A stretch of DNA of 64,000 nucleotides, taken from positions 12,301,918 to 12,365,917 of the forward strand of contig NC_092091.1 of assembly GCF_045679555.1 (NCBI RefSeq), read 5' to 3'. The position numbers and the translations under genes were made by a program. Numbering within the stretch: the stretch's first letter is position 1; every line of letters starts with the position of its first letter. This DNA comes from Salvelinus alpinus (lineage: Eukaryota > Chordata > Actinopteri > Salmoniformes > Salmonidae). This document shows, one piece after another, positions 11,201-21,342 of the stretch. A model generated the notes under the pieces. That model worked only from the letters and a program-made list of their open reading frames with translations. It made no database searches and had not been told where the DNA came from.

Positions 11201-14200
11201 GGGTGCAACTTTCACATGTCCACCCAACGTTCGGAAATTGCATTTTTGTCCCCCACCCAGCTTTATCATTGGAATGTGATACAAAACGAAGCAACGGGGT
11301 GTGCTTTAGTGACCATGCGGACGCCTCCGAGCGGTCGGGTAGGCTGTTTGGAGTGTTTATCCATTTGGATAGAAAAATTTAATAATACTAATTTGTCCCC
11401 CCCCACTTCTAAAACCAAAGTTGCGCCCCTGGGTCTGCATATAATTCCCAAAGAAACTCATTGGGTTTATTCTGGGCAGATTTTGGCAAGAGTGAGCCCT
11501 CTCGCTTCACCTCTTCCGCTCTGCTGAAACTCTCGATTGATGCATCTTTCTGTCGGCGTGCATCTCTGTCCAATACATGATCAATATTTTATTTGGACTG
11601 GCACAGAGGTACGGTAGGGCGGGCCAGGCCCCCTAAGGCCCGCCCATAACCCCGACCCTGCTGTAGTGCAAAACTAAACCGGTCTTGAGTTGGCATTGTT
11701 GACAATGTTCACAGGGCAACGATATGTGTTCTGTAACCAATAACCATACTGACAGTTTATGTAATACTGAAAGCCTCTGGATTAGCTGAGGAAATGGAAC
11801 AAATATGAATCTGACCCTCTCTCTCTGTCCCACAGGGGCGACTGGGTGTGCACATTGTGCCGGAGTGACCAAGACCCTGGGGTGGGCTATGACTGTGAGA
11901 CCATACATCCCTCGACAGACCACCAGGGGGCAGGCACACCATACACACTGTCCAGTCTGGACCAAAGAGTGGGTTATGATGATGATGATGATGATCTTCA
12001 CTGTATCCATTAGGACATTCTTTCCATGTCATACAGCAGTCAAGCATACAAGTATTCGCATAGATAGATTTACAGCACATCACCAACATACGTTAAAGGA
12101 GAGTAGATAAGAGCCAGCTACAGTGTCTGTTTAGGATCGGGAACTATCATGGTTTAATGAAGGGAATAGTGGGGTTCAATATGATTTTAGTTATGTGTAT
12201 CTCTTTCTTTGCAGAGGTGTGAGAAGCTGACTCTTCTGTTGTCCAGCCACGTCCTCAGTGCTCCATTCCAGGAGCCTGTCAGCCCACTGGTAATAAGGCA
12301 CCAATCATCTTCCTCCAAGTCTATTGACATATCTTCCTCTATTCAGTGGTGGAAAAAGTACCCAATTGTCATACTTGAGTAAAAGTAAAGATGCCTTAAT
12401 AGAAAATGACTCACCCAGTAAAATACTACTTGAGTAAAAGTATAAAAGTATTTGGTTTTATATATACTTAAGTATCAAAAGTAAATGTAATTGCTGAAAT
12501 ATACTTAAGAGTCAAAAGTAAAAGTATAAATCATATCAAATTCCTTATATTAAGCAACCCAGACGGCACACATTTCTTGTTTTCATTTTTTTTATGGATA
12601 GCCAGGGGCACTCTTCAACAGTCTGACATAATTTACAAACGAAACATTTGTGTTTAGTGAGTCTGCCAGAGGCAGTAGGGATGACCAGGGATGTTCTCTT
12701 GATAAGTGCGTGAATTAGACCATTTTCCTGTCCTGCTAAGCATTCAAAATGTAACTAATACTTTTGGGTGTCAGGGAAAATGTAAGTAGTAAAAAGTACA
12801 TTATTTTATTTAGGAATGTAGTGGAGAAAAAATGAAGACAGCGCCGGAGAAGATGGCTGACGTTTTACATGCTCCTAACGGATTGTGTTTTTATGTTCAT
12901 TTTTTTTGCGTTGTTAAACTTATTTTTTAACTTGTTTTGTACATAATGTTGCTGCTACCGTCTCTTATGACTCAAAATAACTAATGGACATTAGAACAGC
13001 GATTACTCATGTCTCGTTTCCTTTAACGAGCCCGAGGTGAACGACAAACTGCTTTCCCAGGAACAGGCCCAAATCCCCGTCATTTGCGTGAAGAGACGAC
13101 GGAGAAAAAGGACAGAGGTCAGGCTGCCTTCTGAGAATTCGAAGGCGATCGAATTGTTGTTCTTCTAGCTAACTTCCAATCATTGGAAAATAAAATCGAC
13201 AACCTACGAGGAAGATTAAACTACCAACTGGACATCAAAAACGTTAATACCTTATGCTTCACGGAGTCATGGCTGAATGACGACATTATCAACATACAGC
13301 TGGCTGGTTATACGCTGTATCGGCAGGATAGAACTGCGGCGTTTGGTAAGACAAGGGGTGGCGGACTAGGCATATATGTAAACAGCGGGTGCACGATATC
13401 TAAGTAAGTCAAGGTTTTGCTCGCCTGAGATAGATTATCTCATGATAAGCTGTAGACCACACTATCTACCTAGAGTTTTCATCTGTATTTTTCGTAGCTG
13501 TCTACATACCAGGTCGCAGTTGTAAATGAGAACTTGTTCTGAACTGGCCTACCTGGTTAAATAAAGGTGAAATAAATAAATACCACCACAGACCGATGTT
13601 GTAACTAAGACCGCACTCAATGAGCTGTATTCCGCCATAAGCAAACAGGAAAACGCTCATCCAAAGGCGGCGCTCCTAGTGGCCGGGGACTTTAATGTAG
13701 GGAAACTTAAATCTGGTTTTACCAAGTTTCTATCAGCATGTTACATGTGCAACCAGAGAAGAAAAAACTCAAGACCACCTTTACTCCACACACAGAGACA
13801 CGTACAAAGCTCTCCCTCGCCCTCCATTTGGCAATTCTGACCATAATTCTATCCTCCTGATTCCTGCTTACAAGCTAAAATTAAACCAGGAAGCACCAGT
13901 GACTCGGTCAATTAAAAAAGTGGTCAGATGAAGCAGATGCTAAGCTACAGGACTGTTTTGCTAGCACAGACTGGAATATGTTCCGGGATTCTTCCGATGG
14001 CGTTGAGTAAACCACATCAGTCATTGGCTTAATCAAAAAGTGCATTGATGACATCGTCCCCACTCTTGCTCACCCTGAGGAAGGCACAGTGATGCCGAAA
14101 CATTGGTAACTACCCATTAAATGGCTGGGTTTATACATGGAGTGTAATTACATACCCCAACCAGAAGCTTATAAGAAATCCCGCTATGCCCTCCGACGAA

Positions 14201-17200
14201 CCATCAAACAGGCAAAGCGTCAATACAGGACTAAGATTGAATCGTACTACACCGGCTCCAACGCTCGTCGGATGTGGCTGGGCTTGCAAACCATTACAGA
14301 TTACCAGCACAGCCGAGAGCTGCTCAGTGACACGAGCCTACCAGACGAGCTAAACCACTTCTATGCTCGCTTCGAGGCAAATAACACTGAAACATGCATG
14401 AGAGCACCAGCTGTTCCGGACGACTGTGTGATCACACTCCGCAGCTGAAGTGAGTAAGACCTTTAAACAGGTCAACATTCACAAGGCCACAGGTCCAGAC
14501 AGATTACCAGGACGTGTACTGTGAGCATGCGCTGACCAACTGGCAAGTGTCTTCACTGACATTTTCAGACTGTCCCTGACTGAGTCTGTAATACCAACAT
14601 GTTTCAAGCAGACCACCATAGTCCCTGTACCTAAGAACACTAAGGTAACCTGCCTAAATGACTACCGACCCGTAGCACTCACGTCTGTAGCCATGAAGTG
14701 CTTTGAAAGGCTGGTCATGACTCACATCAACACCATTATCCCAGAAACCCTAGACTCACTCTGATTTGCATACCGCCCTAACAGATCCACAGATAATGCA
14801 TTCTCTATTGCACTCCACACTGCCTTTTTCCACCTGGACGAAAGGAACACCTATATGAGAATGCTATTCATTGACTACAGCTCAGCGTTCATCACCATAG
14901 TTCCCTCAAAGCTCTTCAATAAGCTAAGGACCCTGGGACTAAACACCTCCCTCTGCAACTGGATCCTGGACTTCATGACGGGCTGCTCCCAGGTGGTAAG
15001 GGTAGGTAACAACACATCCGCCATGCTGATCCTCAACACTGGCGCCCCTCAGGTGTGTGTACTCGGTCCTCTCCTGTACTTCCTGTTCACTTATAACTGC
15101 ACTGCCAGGCACAACTCCAACGCCATCATTAAGTTTGCCGATGAAACAACCGACAATGACGAGACAGCCTATAGGAAGGAGGTCAGAGACCTGGCCGTGT
15201 GGTGCCAGGACAATAACCTCTCCCTCAACGTGATCAAGACAAAGGAGATGATTGTGGACTGCAGTAAAAGGAGGACCGAGCACGCCCCATTCTCATCGGC
15301 GGGGCTGTGGTGGAGCAGGTTGAGAGCTTCATGTTCCTTGGTGTCCACATCTCCAACAAACTAACATGGTCCAAACACACCAAGACAGTCGTGAATAAGG
15401 GAACGACAAAACCTATTCCCCCTGAGGAGATTGAAAAGATTTGGCATGGGCCCTCAGATTCTCAAAAGGTTCTACAACTGCACCATCGAGAGCATCCTGA
15501 CTGGTTGCATCACTGCCTGTTATGGCAACTGCTCGGCTTCCGACCGCAAGGCATTACAGAGGGTAGTGCGTAAGGCCCAGTACATCACAACCAGTCAGGA
15601 TGCTCTCAATGGTGCAGCTGTATAACTTTTTGAGGATCTGGGGATCCATGCCAAGTCTTTTCAGTCTCCTGAGGGGAAAAAGGTTTTGTCGTTCCCTTAT
15701 TCACGACTGTCTTGGTGTGTTTGGACCATGATAGTTTGTTGGTGATGTGGACACCAAGGAACTTGAAGCTCTCAACCCGCTCCACTACAGCCCCATTGAT
15801 GTTAATGGGGGCCCGTTCGGCCTGCCTTTTCCTGTTGTCCACAATCAGCTCCTTTGTCTTGCTCACATTGAGGGAGAGGTTGTTGTCCTGGCACAACACT
15901 GCCAGTTCTCTGACCTCCTCCCTAAAGGCTGTCTCATCGTTGTCGGTGATCACTGTTGTGTCGTCAGCAAACTTAATGATGGTGTTGGAGTCAAGTTTTG
16001 CCATGCAGTCATGGGCGAACAGGGAATACAGGAGGGGCCTAAGTACACACACCTGAGGGGCCCCAGTGTTGAGGATCAGCTTGGCAGACGTGTTGTTGCC
16101 TACCCTTACCACTTGGGGGCAGCCCGTCATGAAGTCCAGGATCCAGTTGCAGAGGGAGGTGTTTAGTCCCAGGGTCCTTAGCTTAGTGATGAGTTTCGTG
16201 GGCACTATGGTGTTGACCGCTGAGCTGTAGTCAATGAACAGCATTCTCACATAGGTGTTTCTTTTGTCCAGGTGGGAAAGGGCAGTGTGGAGTGCGATTT
16301 TGAGATTGCGTCATCTGTGGATCTATTGGGGTGGTATTGGAGTTGGAGTGGGTCTAGGGATGGGCTGCCCAACCCTCTTCCTGGAGATCTACTGTCCTAT
16401 AGGTTTTCAGTCAACCCTCATTTAGCATATCTGATTCAGCTAGTTAAGGTCTTGTTGAGCAGCTAATTAGTAGAGTCAAATTAGGGTTGTGTTAAATTAG
16501 GGTTGGACTGAACCCACAAGACGGTAGATCTCCAGGAAGAGGGTTGGGCAGCCCTGGTCTAGGGTTTCCCGGGAGGATGCTATTGATGTGAGCCATGGCC
16601 AGCCTTTCAAAGCACTTCATGGCTACCAACGTTACTGCTACGGGGCGGTAACCATTTAGGCAGGTTACCTTTGCTTCCTTGGGCACAGGAACTATGGTGG
16701 TGTGCTTGAAACATGTAGATATTTCAGACTCAGACAGGGAGAGGTTAAAAATGTCAGTGTAGACACATGCCAGTTGGTCCATGCATGCTTTGAGAACACA
16801 TCCTGGTAATCCATCTGGCCCCGCGGCTTTGTGAATGTTAACCTGTTTAAAGGTCTTGCTCACATCGGCTACTGAGAGCGTTATCACACAGTCATCCAGA
16901 ACAGCTGGTGCTCTAGTGCCTGCTTCAGTGTTGCTTGCCTTGAAGCGAGCATAAAAGGCATTTAGCTCATCTGGTAGGCTCACGTCACTGGGCAGCTCGC
17001 GTCTGGGTTTCCCTTTGTATTCCGTAATAGTTTTCAAGCCCTGCCATATCCGACGAGCGTCAGAGCCGGTGTAGTAGGATTCAATCTTAATCCTGTATTG
17101 ACGCTTTGCTTGTTTGATGGTTTGTCTGAAGGCATAGCAGGATTTATTATAAGCATCCGGATTAGTCTCCCGCTCCTTGAAAGCGGCAGCTCTAGACTTT

Positions 17201-19065
17201 AGCTCGATGCGGATGTTGCCTGTAATCCATGGCTTCTGGTTGGGATATGTATGTACGGTCACTGTGGGGACGACATCGTCGATGCATTTATTGATGAAGC
17301 CGATGACTGAGGTGGTATACTCATCAATGCCATTGGATGAATCCCGGAACATATTCCATTCTGTGCTAGCATAACAGTCCTGTAGCGTAGCATCCGCGTC
17401 ATCTGACTTCCTGATTTCGTTTTTGCTTGTAACAGGAATCAGGAGGATAGAATTAAGGTCAGATTTGCAAAATGGAGCACGGGGGAGAGCTTTGTATGCA
17501 TCTCTGTGTGGAGTAAATGTGACATGCTGGTAAAATTGTTTGTAAAACTGATTTAAGTTTGCCTGCATTAAAGTCCCCAGCCACTAGGACCCCCGCTTCT
17601 GGATTAGCATTTTCTTGTTTGCTTATGGCCTTATAGAGTTGGCTGAGTGCGGGTCTTAGTGCCAGCATCGGTCTGTGGTGGTAAATAGACGGCTACGAAT
17701 AATATAGATGACAACTCTCTTGGAAGATATTGTGGTCTACAGCTTGTCATAAGGTATTCTACCTCAGGTGAGCAATACCTCGAGACTTCTTTAATATTAG
17801 ACATTGCGCACCAGCTGTTATTGACAAAAAGACACACGACCCCACCCCTCATCTTACCAGACGTAGCATCTCTGTTCTGCCGGTGCATGGAAAATCCCGC
17901 CAGCTCTGTATTGTCCGTGTCGTCGTCCAGCCACGACTCGGTGAAACATAAGATATTACAGTTCTTAATGTCCCGTTGGTAGGATAATGGTAATGGTGGG
18001 TCCTACATTTTATTTTCCAATGATTGCATGTTAGCAAGTAGAACGGAAGGCAGTGGGAGTTTACTCGCTCGCCTACGGATTCTCAGAAGGCAGCCCATCC
18101 TCCGTCCTCTTTCTCCGTCGTCTCTTCACGCAAATGACGGGGATCTGGGCCTGTTCCCGGGAGAGCAGTGTATCCTTCTCGTCGGACTCGTTAAAGGAAA
18201 AAGCTTCTTCCAGTTCGTGGTGAGTAATCGCTGTACTGATGTCCAAAATTAATTTTTGGTCATAAGAGATGGTAGAAGAAACGTTATGTACAAAATAAGT
18301 AAACAAATAAGTTACAAACAATGCAAAAATACTAACAAAAGAGCACAATTGATCAGGAGCATGTTAAACATCAGCCATCCTCTTCGGCGCGCACCATCTT
18401 ATCGTTATGTTTTGAAAAAATTAAATAGACTCTGTGATTGGGCTCCAGGCTCGTCATTACTACCAGATCATTAAGAGGCCGATAGACCTATCAGTGATCA
18501 GGAGGAAGCTAGACCAGAGGAACACTCTTCACTACTTCACAGCCCAGCAGTTTGTGGACGACGTCCTACTCATGTTCAGGAACTGTGCAACTTTCAATTA
18601 CGTAGGTCAAATCCATATGAATTAAATCTTAATTTTGTTATTTAAAAAATATTTTGTTATTGTTAATGTTAAGATAATATTCAATTTCCAGAAACTAAAA
18701 CTATACCTATCTTTTTTCTTGCAAATAAGCCATAGGGATTTTCCCATAGACATATAGGAGCCAGGAACACAGCAATGCATTTTTTTTGTTTTGTACATAA
18801 ATTCTTCTTCATTGTGTTGAAAGTTGAACTCTGCAGCTCCCTTCATGACATCTGACCTCTTGACCTCTAGCCGGACTCTGAGGTCGCCAACGCAGGTCGT
18901 AACCTGGAGGTGTTCTTCCTGTCCAAGCTGAGGGAGGTGTTTCCCAGCCAAGCCTTCCCCACGCTGACCCAGGACAGAGCGAACAGGAACAGTCTCGCTT
19001 GGCTGAACAGGACAAGGAGGGACTACCACAGGAAGAAGAAACGAGGTCACTTCCTTGACTTCTGA
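5014..19065 (+). CDS. trim66: trim66-like gene: PHD finger and bromodomain (TIF1 family), nine exons seen
   Basis: TRIM66 (TIF1-delta) is a nuclear chromatin reader and transcriptional repressor; its PHD-bromodomain module binds histone H3 tails. Phase-compatible exons are 4996-5208, 5485-5650, 5737-5812, 6343-6568, 7437-7993, 11836-11968, 12215-12289, 18449-18601 and 18871-19065. From the ATG at 5014 they give about 591 residues: basic N-terminus, the TRIM66-typical VRLERLRI motif, an acidic ESE-rich stretch, a PHD finger (about 371-418) and a bromodomain (about 452-565). RING, B-box and coiled-coil exons of full-length TRIM66 are absent, so either they lie upstream of the window or this is a short isoform. 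Exon 4996-5208 and the 7437 acceptor are the least certain. Introns carry SINE, LINE and Tc1 insertions, none of which hits an exon. Confidence 0.87.
5219..5240 (+). repeat. Poly(G) tract beside a 5' splice site
   Basis: A run of 19 guanines starts 14 bases inside the intron after exon a. It can form a G-quadruplex in the pre-mRNA and is prone to length change and sequencing error. Confidence 0.9.
5485..5650 (+). CDS. trim66: trim66 exon b (end uncertain)
   Basis: Acceptor ccctgtag before 5485, frame open in phase 0 from exon a. The donor catg|gttgta at 5651 gives phase 1, which matches exon c. A better-looking donor at about 5692 would leave an intron of only about 45 bases, so it is disfavoured. 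A third phase-1 donor lies at about 5524. Confidence 0.45.
5737..5812 (+). CDS. trim66: trim66 exon c
   Basis: A 76-base exon with a strong acceptor (ttctctcctcag) and donor (cag|gtaggc). Enters in phase 1 and leaves in phase 2, which joins exon d in frame. Encodes a hydrophilic, basic stretch without a recognised domain. Confidence 0.6.
5905..6200 (-). repeat. Tandem dimer of a tRNA-like sequence, intronic
   Basis: Two copies (about 5908-6035 and 6088-6195) share ctcgaaccctcgaccttcta and gcgctatcgactgtgccgc. Read on the minus strand each holds a B-box-like gggttcgag and an A-box-like stretch ending gcgctgga. A tRNA-derived SINE or small satellite, not a functional tRNA gene: I cannot fold a complete cloverleaf. 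Confidence 0.6.
6343..6568 (+). CDS. trim66: trim66 exon d (VRLERL motif)
   Basis: Acceptor catatcctcag before 6343, donor cag|gtacat after 6568. The translation contains [14 protein letters not shown], close to the conserved VRLERLKI segment of mammalian TRIM66 upstream of its PHD finger. This distinguishes TRIM66 from TRIM24 and TRIM33. Confidence 0.8.
6569..7436. other. trim66 intron, no further gene
   Basis: Intron between exons d and e. I see no RNA gene or intact mobile element. The downstream acceptor could be 7437 or 7440 (both keep phase 0), or 7417 if an extra phase-changing exon was missed here. Confidence 0.45.
7437..7993 (+). CDS. trim66: trim66 exon e: acidic region and first part of PHD finger
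   Basis: Encodes a Glu/Ser-rich stretch with repeated ESE and LESE motifs, then the start of the PHD finger ([27 protein letters not shown]) with its first zinc ligands in the expected C-x2-C, C-x2-C, H-x2-C spacing. The donor gct|gtatgt at 7994 splits a Leu codon, and the last two zinc-binding cysteines come from exon f. TRIM66 carries the same exon break within its PHD finger as far as I recall. Confidence 0.88.
7994..8881. other. trim66 intron, nothing recognised
   Basis: AT-rich intronic DNA. No exon, RNA gene or named repeat that I can support. Confidence 0.5.
8882..9262. mobile_element. Internally deleted Tc1-like element
   Basis: Begins after a TA with cactacctgaccaatagtat and continues through two end-proximal blocks that I recognise from a common salmonid Tc1-like family (catctcattccaaaatcatg, and gcatggctgtgtgctcgatt). 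The transposase middle is gone (junction near 9003-9010) and the right terminal repeat is missing after about 9262. Confidence 0.7.
9263..9883. other. trim66 intron, nothing recognised
   Basis: Contains a 12-13 base poly(A) run near 9357 and otherwise AT-rich sequence. No feature supported. Confidence 0.5.
9884..10230 (+). mobile_element. HpaI-type SINE with tandemly amplified head
   Basis: The tRNA-like head (gtagcctagtggttagag, A box) occurs eight times at exact 32-bp spacing (ctagtgg at 9901, 9933, 9965, 9997, 10029, 10061, 10093, 10125). Only the last copy continues into the B-box region (ggttgcaagatcgaatcccc) and the SINE body. The first seven are joined by gtgtagaggcggcag. The 3' part diverges from the usual tail after about 10225. 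Confidence 0.9.
10231..10545. other. trim66 intron, nothing recognised
   Basis: No coding, RNA or repeat signal that I can support. Confidence 0.5.
10546..10700. repeat. 19-bp tandem array
   Basis: About eight copies of a 19-bp unit (gagctgagtgcattctgga), alternating gtgc and gcgc variants. Because 19 is not a multiple of three the array is open in several frames by chance; those reading frames are not genes. Confidence 0.9.
10701..11835. other. trim66 intron, no gene
   Basis: Holds a 137-codon open stretch at 11114-11527 with no recognised domain and no splice support. I treat it as chance. A pyrimidine-rich tract precedes the exon f acceptor. Confidence 0.45.
11836..11968 (+). CDS. trim66: trim66 exon f: end of PHD finger
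   Basis: Acceptor gtcccacag, donor aga|gtgggt. Encodes [15 protein letters not shown] and continues to a YDCET motif, matching the TIF1 pattern GEWVCTLCR...YDCE. It supplies the last C-x2-C zinc ligands. Phase joins exon e (Leu codon ct+g) and exon g exactly. Confidence 0.92.
12215..12289 (+). CDS. trim66: trim66 exon g: start of bromodomain
   Basis: A 25-codon exon ([20 protein letters not shown]...) with acceptor tttgcag and donor ctg|gtaata. It corresponds to the first bromodomain helix and the EPVSPL segment just before the ZA loop in TRIM66. Confidence 0.92.
12344..12827 (+). mobile_element. hAT-like MITE, right end lost
   Basis: Starts cagtggtggaaaaagtaccc and is rich in ttgagtaaaagtaaag-like blocks. 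The same family is present full-length in inverse orientation at 20922-21334. This copy stops at about 12827, where a LINE begins, and its missing end is not found beyond the LINE pair. Confidence 0.75.
12834..15592 (+). mobile_element. L2-like LINE copy 1, 5' end present, 3' end missing
   Basis: Non-LTR retrotransposon relic. Endonuclease remnants lie near 13183-13420 (CFTESWL) and reverse transcriptase near 14137-15625 ([24 protein letters not shown]). Several stops and frameshifts break it. The catalytic FADD is changed to FADE near 15140. A 69-bp LINE/SINE tail is inserted at 13512-13580, and unrelated sequence replaces the coding frame near 14065-14135. Copy 1 ends abruptly at about 15592, where an inverted second copy starts. 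Clade assignment is from memory. Confidence 0.8.
13512..13580 (+). mobile_element. 69-bp LINE 3' tail inserted in LINE copy 1
   Basis: Flanked by tacca on both sides (13507-13511 and 13581-13585). The body (gttgtaaatgagaacttgtt ... ttaaataaaggtgaaataaa) is the same tail that ends the LINE at 58700-60390, so this is an extreme 5'-truncated insertion of that family. Removing it restores the coding order seen in copy 2. Confidence 0.85.
15593..18392 (-). mobile_element. L2-like LINE copy 2, 5' end present, 3' end missing
   Basis: Minus-strand relic of the same family as copy 1. Open pieces are 17631-17888 (endonuclease), 16492-17568 (358 codons, linker and RT start) and 15606-16250 (214 codons of RT with intact [10 protein letters not shown]). 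The 5' end lies near 18392. The RT breaks off at about 15593, tail-to-tail with copy 1. A 197-bp hAT-like MITE (16360-16556) sits inside. Confidence 0.8.
16360..16556. mobile_element. hAT-like MITE with 8-bp target duplication
   Basis: Terminal inverted repeats: gggctgcccaaccctcttcc at the left, and the reverse complement of the right end reads cagggctgcccaaccctctt. The 8-bp direct repeat gtctaggg flanks it (16352-16359 and 16557-16564). No coding capacity. Confidence 0.88.
18449..18601 (+). CDS. trim66: trim66 exon h: bromodomain core
   Basis: Encodes 51 codons starting [20 protein letters not shown] and ending NCATFNY. Contains the PxDL-type ZA-loop end and the NCATFNY segment, where the acetyl-lysine-binding Asn is expected. 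Donor tac|gtaggt. A 6.2-kb intron with the LINE pair separates it from exon g. Confidence 0.93.
18871..19065 (+). CDS. trim66: trim66 last exon: end of bromodomain and C-terminus
   Basis: Acceptor tgacctctag. Encodes [20 protein letters not shown], the last bromodomain helix, then a basic tail ending [11 protein letters not shown] and a TGA stop at 19063-19065. The C-terminus after the bromodomain is shorter than in mammalian TRIM66. The basic tail could serve as a nuclear localisation signal. Confidence 0.92.
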   Translation, partial: PDSEVANAGRNLEVFFLSKLREVFPSQAFPTLTQDRANRNSLAWLNRTRRDYHRKKKRGHFLDF

Positions 19066-20913
19066 GGTGGTCTGGTGTAATGTTGTATGGTGGCAAAACA
19101 TCTCACATAGTTGTATATTTTTAATATTAATTAAACCTTAGTCTGGCTATATCTAAATACATTTTTTATAATCAAGGAATGTAGACATATGGGAACATTT
19201 TATTCAGAATTTGTGTTTTACAGTCTTGTCAAATTTGAAGTGATTAAATGTCTTTATTAAACATTTAGGGGCCAATTGAATCCATTGATGGCCACCAGAT
19301 TATCGCCATCTGATCTTTTGTTAAACCATCAATACTGATAAAATCATGCACACAGTGATCTTAATTGCAACTATTATTGGCCACCGATTTACTGCTCCGT
19401 GAAGCGGATGTCGGAGTTTACTCTTAGTCCTGATTGCTGCCATCATTTTTTCAAGACTATTTCACTTTCTGCTGGTTTTATCATCGGAACAATTGAATCC
19501 TGCTATTATAGCAATTTATCTATTTGACAATCATTCCGTACAACTGAAATAAACTATTCATTTTCCTAGTTTACCACTTGGTTGAAGATGGGAAGGTAAC
19601 GACAACGGCGTCACAATAATGTGGAGGTTCTACCACTCTGAATCAACCATGGGACCAGCTCAAGAGTTGTAGCTATGCTGCCTAGGCAGCAAAAAGACTA
19701 CAACCATCTAGCCAGCTAGCTAACGTTAGCATATGAGATCAGTGGCGTCTATTCATGGTTGCCAAGGGAAGCCAGGTTTCCCCAAAAAATTGACAAACAT
19801 AACAAAACAAAAAATGTTTTATTAATTGACCTTTCGTCTCTGTGTTTCATCATTTTCCTTCAATTCGCAAGAGGCTGAATGTATCTCACTGGAGAAGCAT
19901 CCGATCGAGCGAAACAGCGCCTCTCTGTATGTGTTGCCCATCTATCTGATGCTGTCTGGTCAAAAATAGTATGATATTTTTGCTGCCCGTAGCATTGAAT
20001 GCATGGGAAGCCAGCACGCATTTGGCCTCCCTTGATATTTTTTTTATACAATAATATCTAATCAGCGTTGAGCTAAACTGAGTAAGCTCAACTGTGAATG
20101 GTCCTGGCACACCACATTTTTAAGTGTCAAGGGAAGCCAGTTTGAATTTGGCTTCACACCAATCACATCAAGCCAAACGTCATTTATCAGAAAATAAATT
20201 GAATTGTTGCATCTCGTTGAGTTGTTGACCTCTGGTGGCTAGCTAGCTAAAATTGTTCCTTTCCTAAATTAGCCATGGACAGAGAGAGGGATTTGGACTT
20301 GTGATTTTACTTAATTCTCCATACTGACCAATGATTATAATAGCGATTCTGATCCAACCATAAATTCATACATTGTGCCTCTGGCCTGAGAGAATGGAAG
20401 TTCAATATGTAGCTAGATGTAACAGTAGTAGGCTAATGTTAACTAGCCGGCTAATTGTTGTCCATGAAAGGAAGTTAGGCTAGCCAGCAAGCATTTTAGC
20501 CAGGTAGCCTAGGACAACAAAAACTAAAAGTGTATACTGTATGCCAGAGTCATAAAACATTTCGTTAACATGAAAGAGAGGAGGATGGCATTGGCCGTAG
20601 GGTGAGTTTACATGTTTTTTCCACTTACGCACACACACACACACACAGGAATCAGTGCCATGGACAGCCACATTGTAGTTAGCTAACGTTGATTGGACTA
20701 AATTGTTTTTGGAATCTTTTAGTGGTTACTGTATTAGTAGACTAAGTATAGGTGACTTGATGATGTTGAAATGGTGTTGGAATAGTGGAGGTAGTTCCGG
20801 TTTTCTTTGCAACTTGCAGTAACTCTCGGGTGTTCTAAATCAAGTTGTTTAGTAGCCCGAAAATGTCGGAAACATTAACTTGCTTGACCATGCTGTAGGT
20901 CATGTAACTGTCT
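19066..20913 (+). other. trim66 3' UTR and flanking DNA
   Basis: Possible polyadenylation signals attaaa at 19130, 19243 and 19256. A dispersed repeat with gcgtctattcatggttgcca near its start and ggcttcacaccaatcac near its end covers about 19742-20172; it is non-coding and I cannot name it. A short (CA)n run lies near 20630-20645. Confidence 0.5.
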
Positions 20914-20921
20914 GTTACATG

Positions 20922-21334
20922 CAGTGGTGTAAAGAACTTATAGTAAGTAAAACTACTTTAAAGTACTACTTAAGTAGTACTTAAGACGGTCCAATTCACA
21001 CACTTATCAAGAGAACATCCCAGGTCATCCCTACTGCCTCTGGCGGACTCACTAAATACACATGCTTTGTTTGTAAATGTTGTGTCCGTAAATTTAAAAA
21101 ACAAGAAAATGATGCTGTTTGCTTAATAATATAAGGAATTTTAAATGACTTTTACTTTAGATACTTAAGTTTATATGAGCAATTACATTTACTTTTGATA
21201 CTTAAGTATATTTAAAACCAAATACTTTTCTACTTTTACTCAAGTAGTATTTTACTGGGTGACTTTCACTTTTACTAATTAAGGTATCTTTACTTTTACT
21301 TAAGTATGACAATTGGATACTTTTTCTACCCCTG
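20922..21334 (-). mobile_element. hAT-like MITE, full length
   Basis: Ends cagtggtgtaaagaactta and (reverse complement) caggggtagaaaaagtatcc, rich in cttaagta blocks. Flanked by an imperfect 8-bp direct repeat, gttacatg (20914-20921) and gctgcatg (21335-21342), as expected for hAT. Same family as 12344-12827. Confidence 0.85.
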
Positions 21335-21342
21335 GCTGCATG

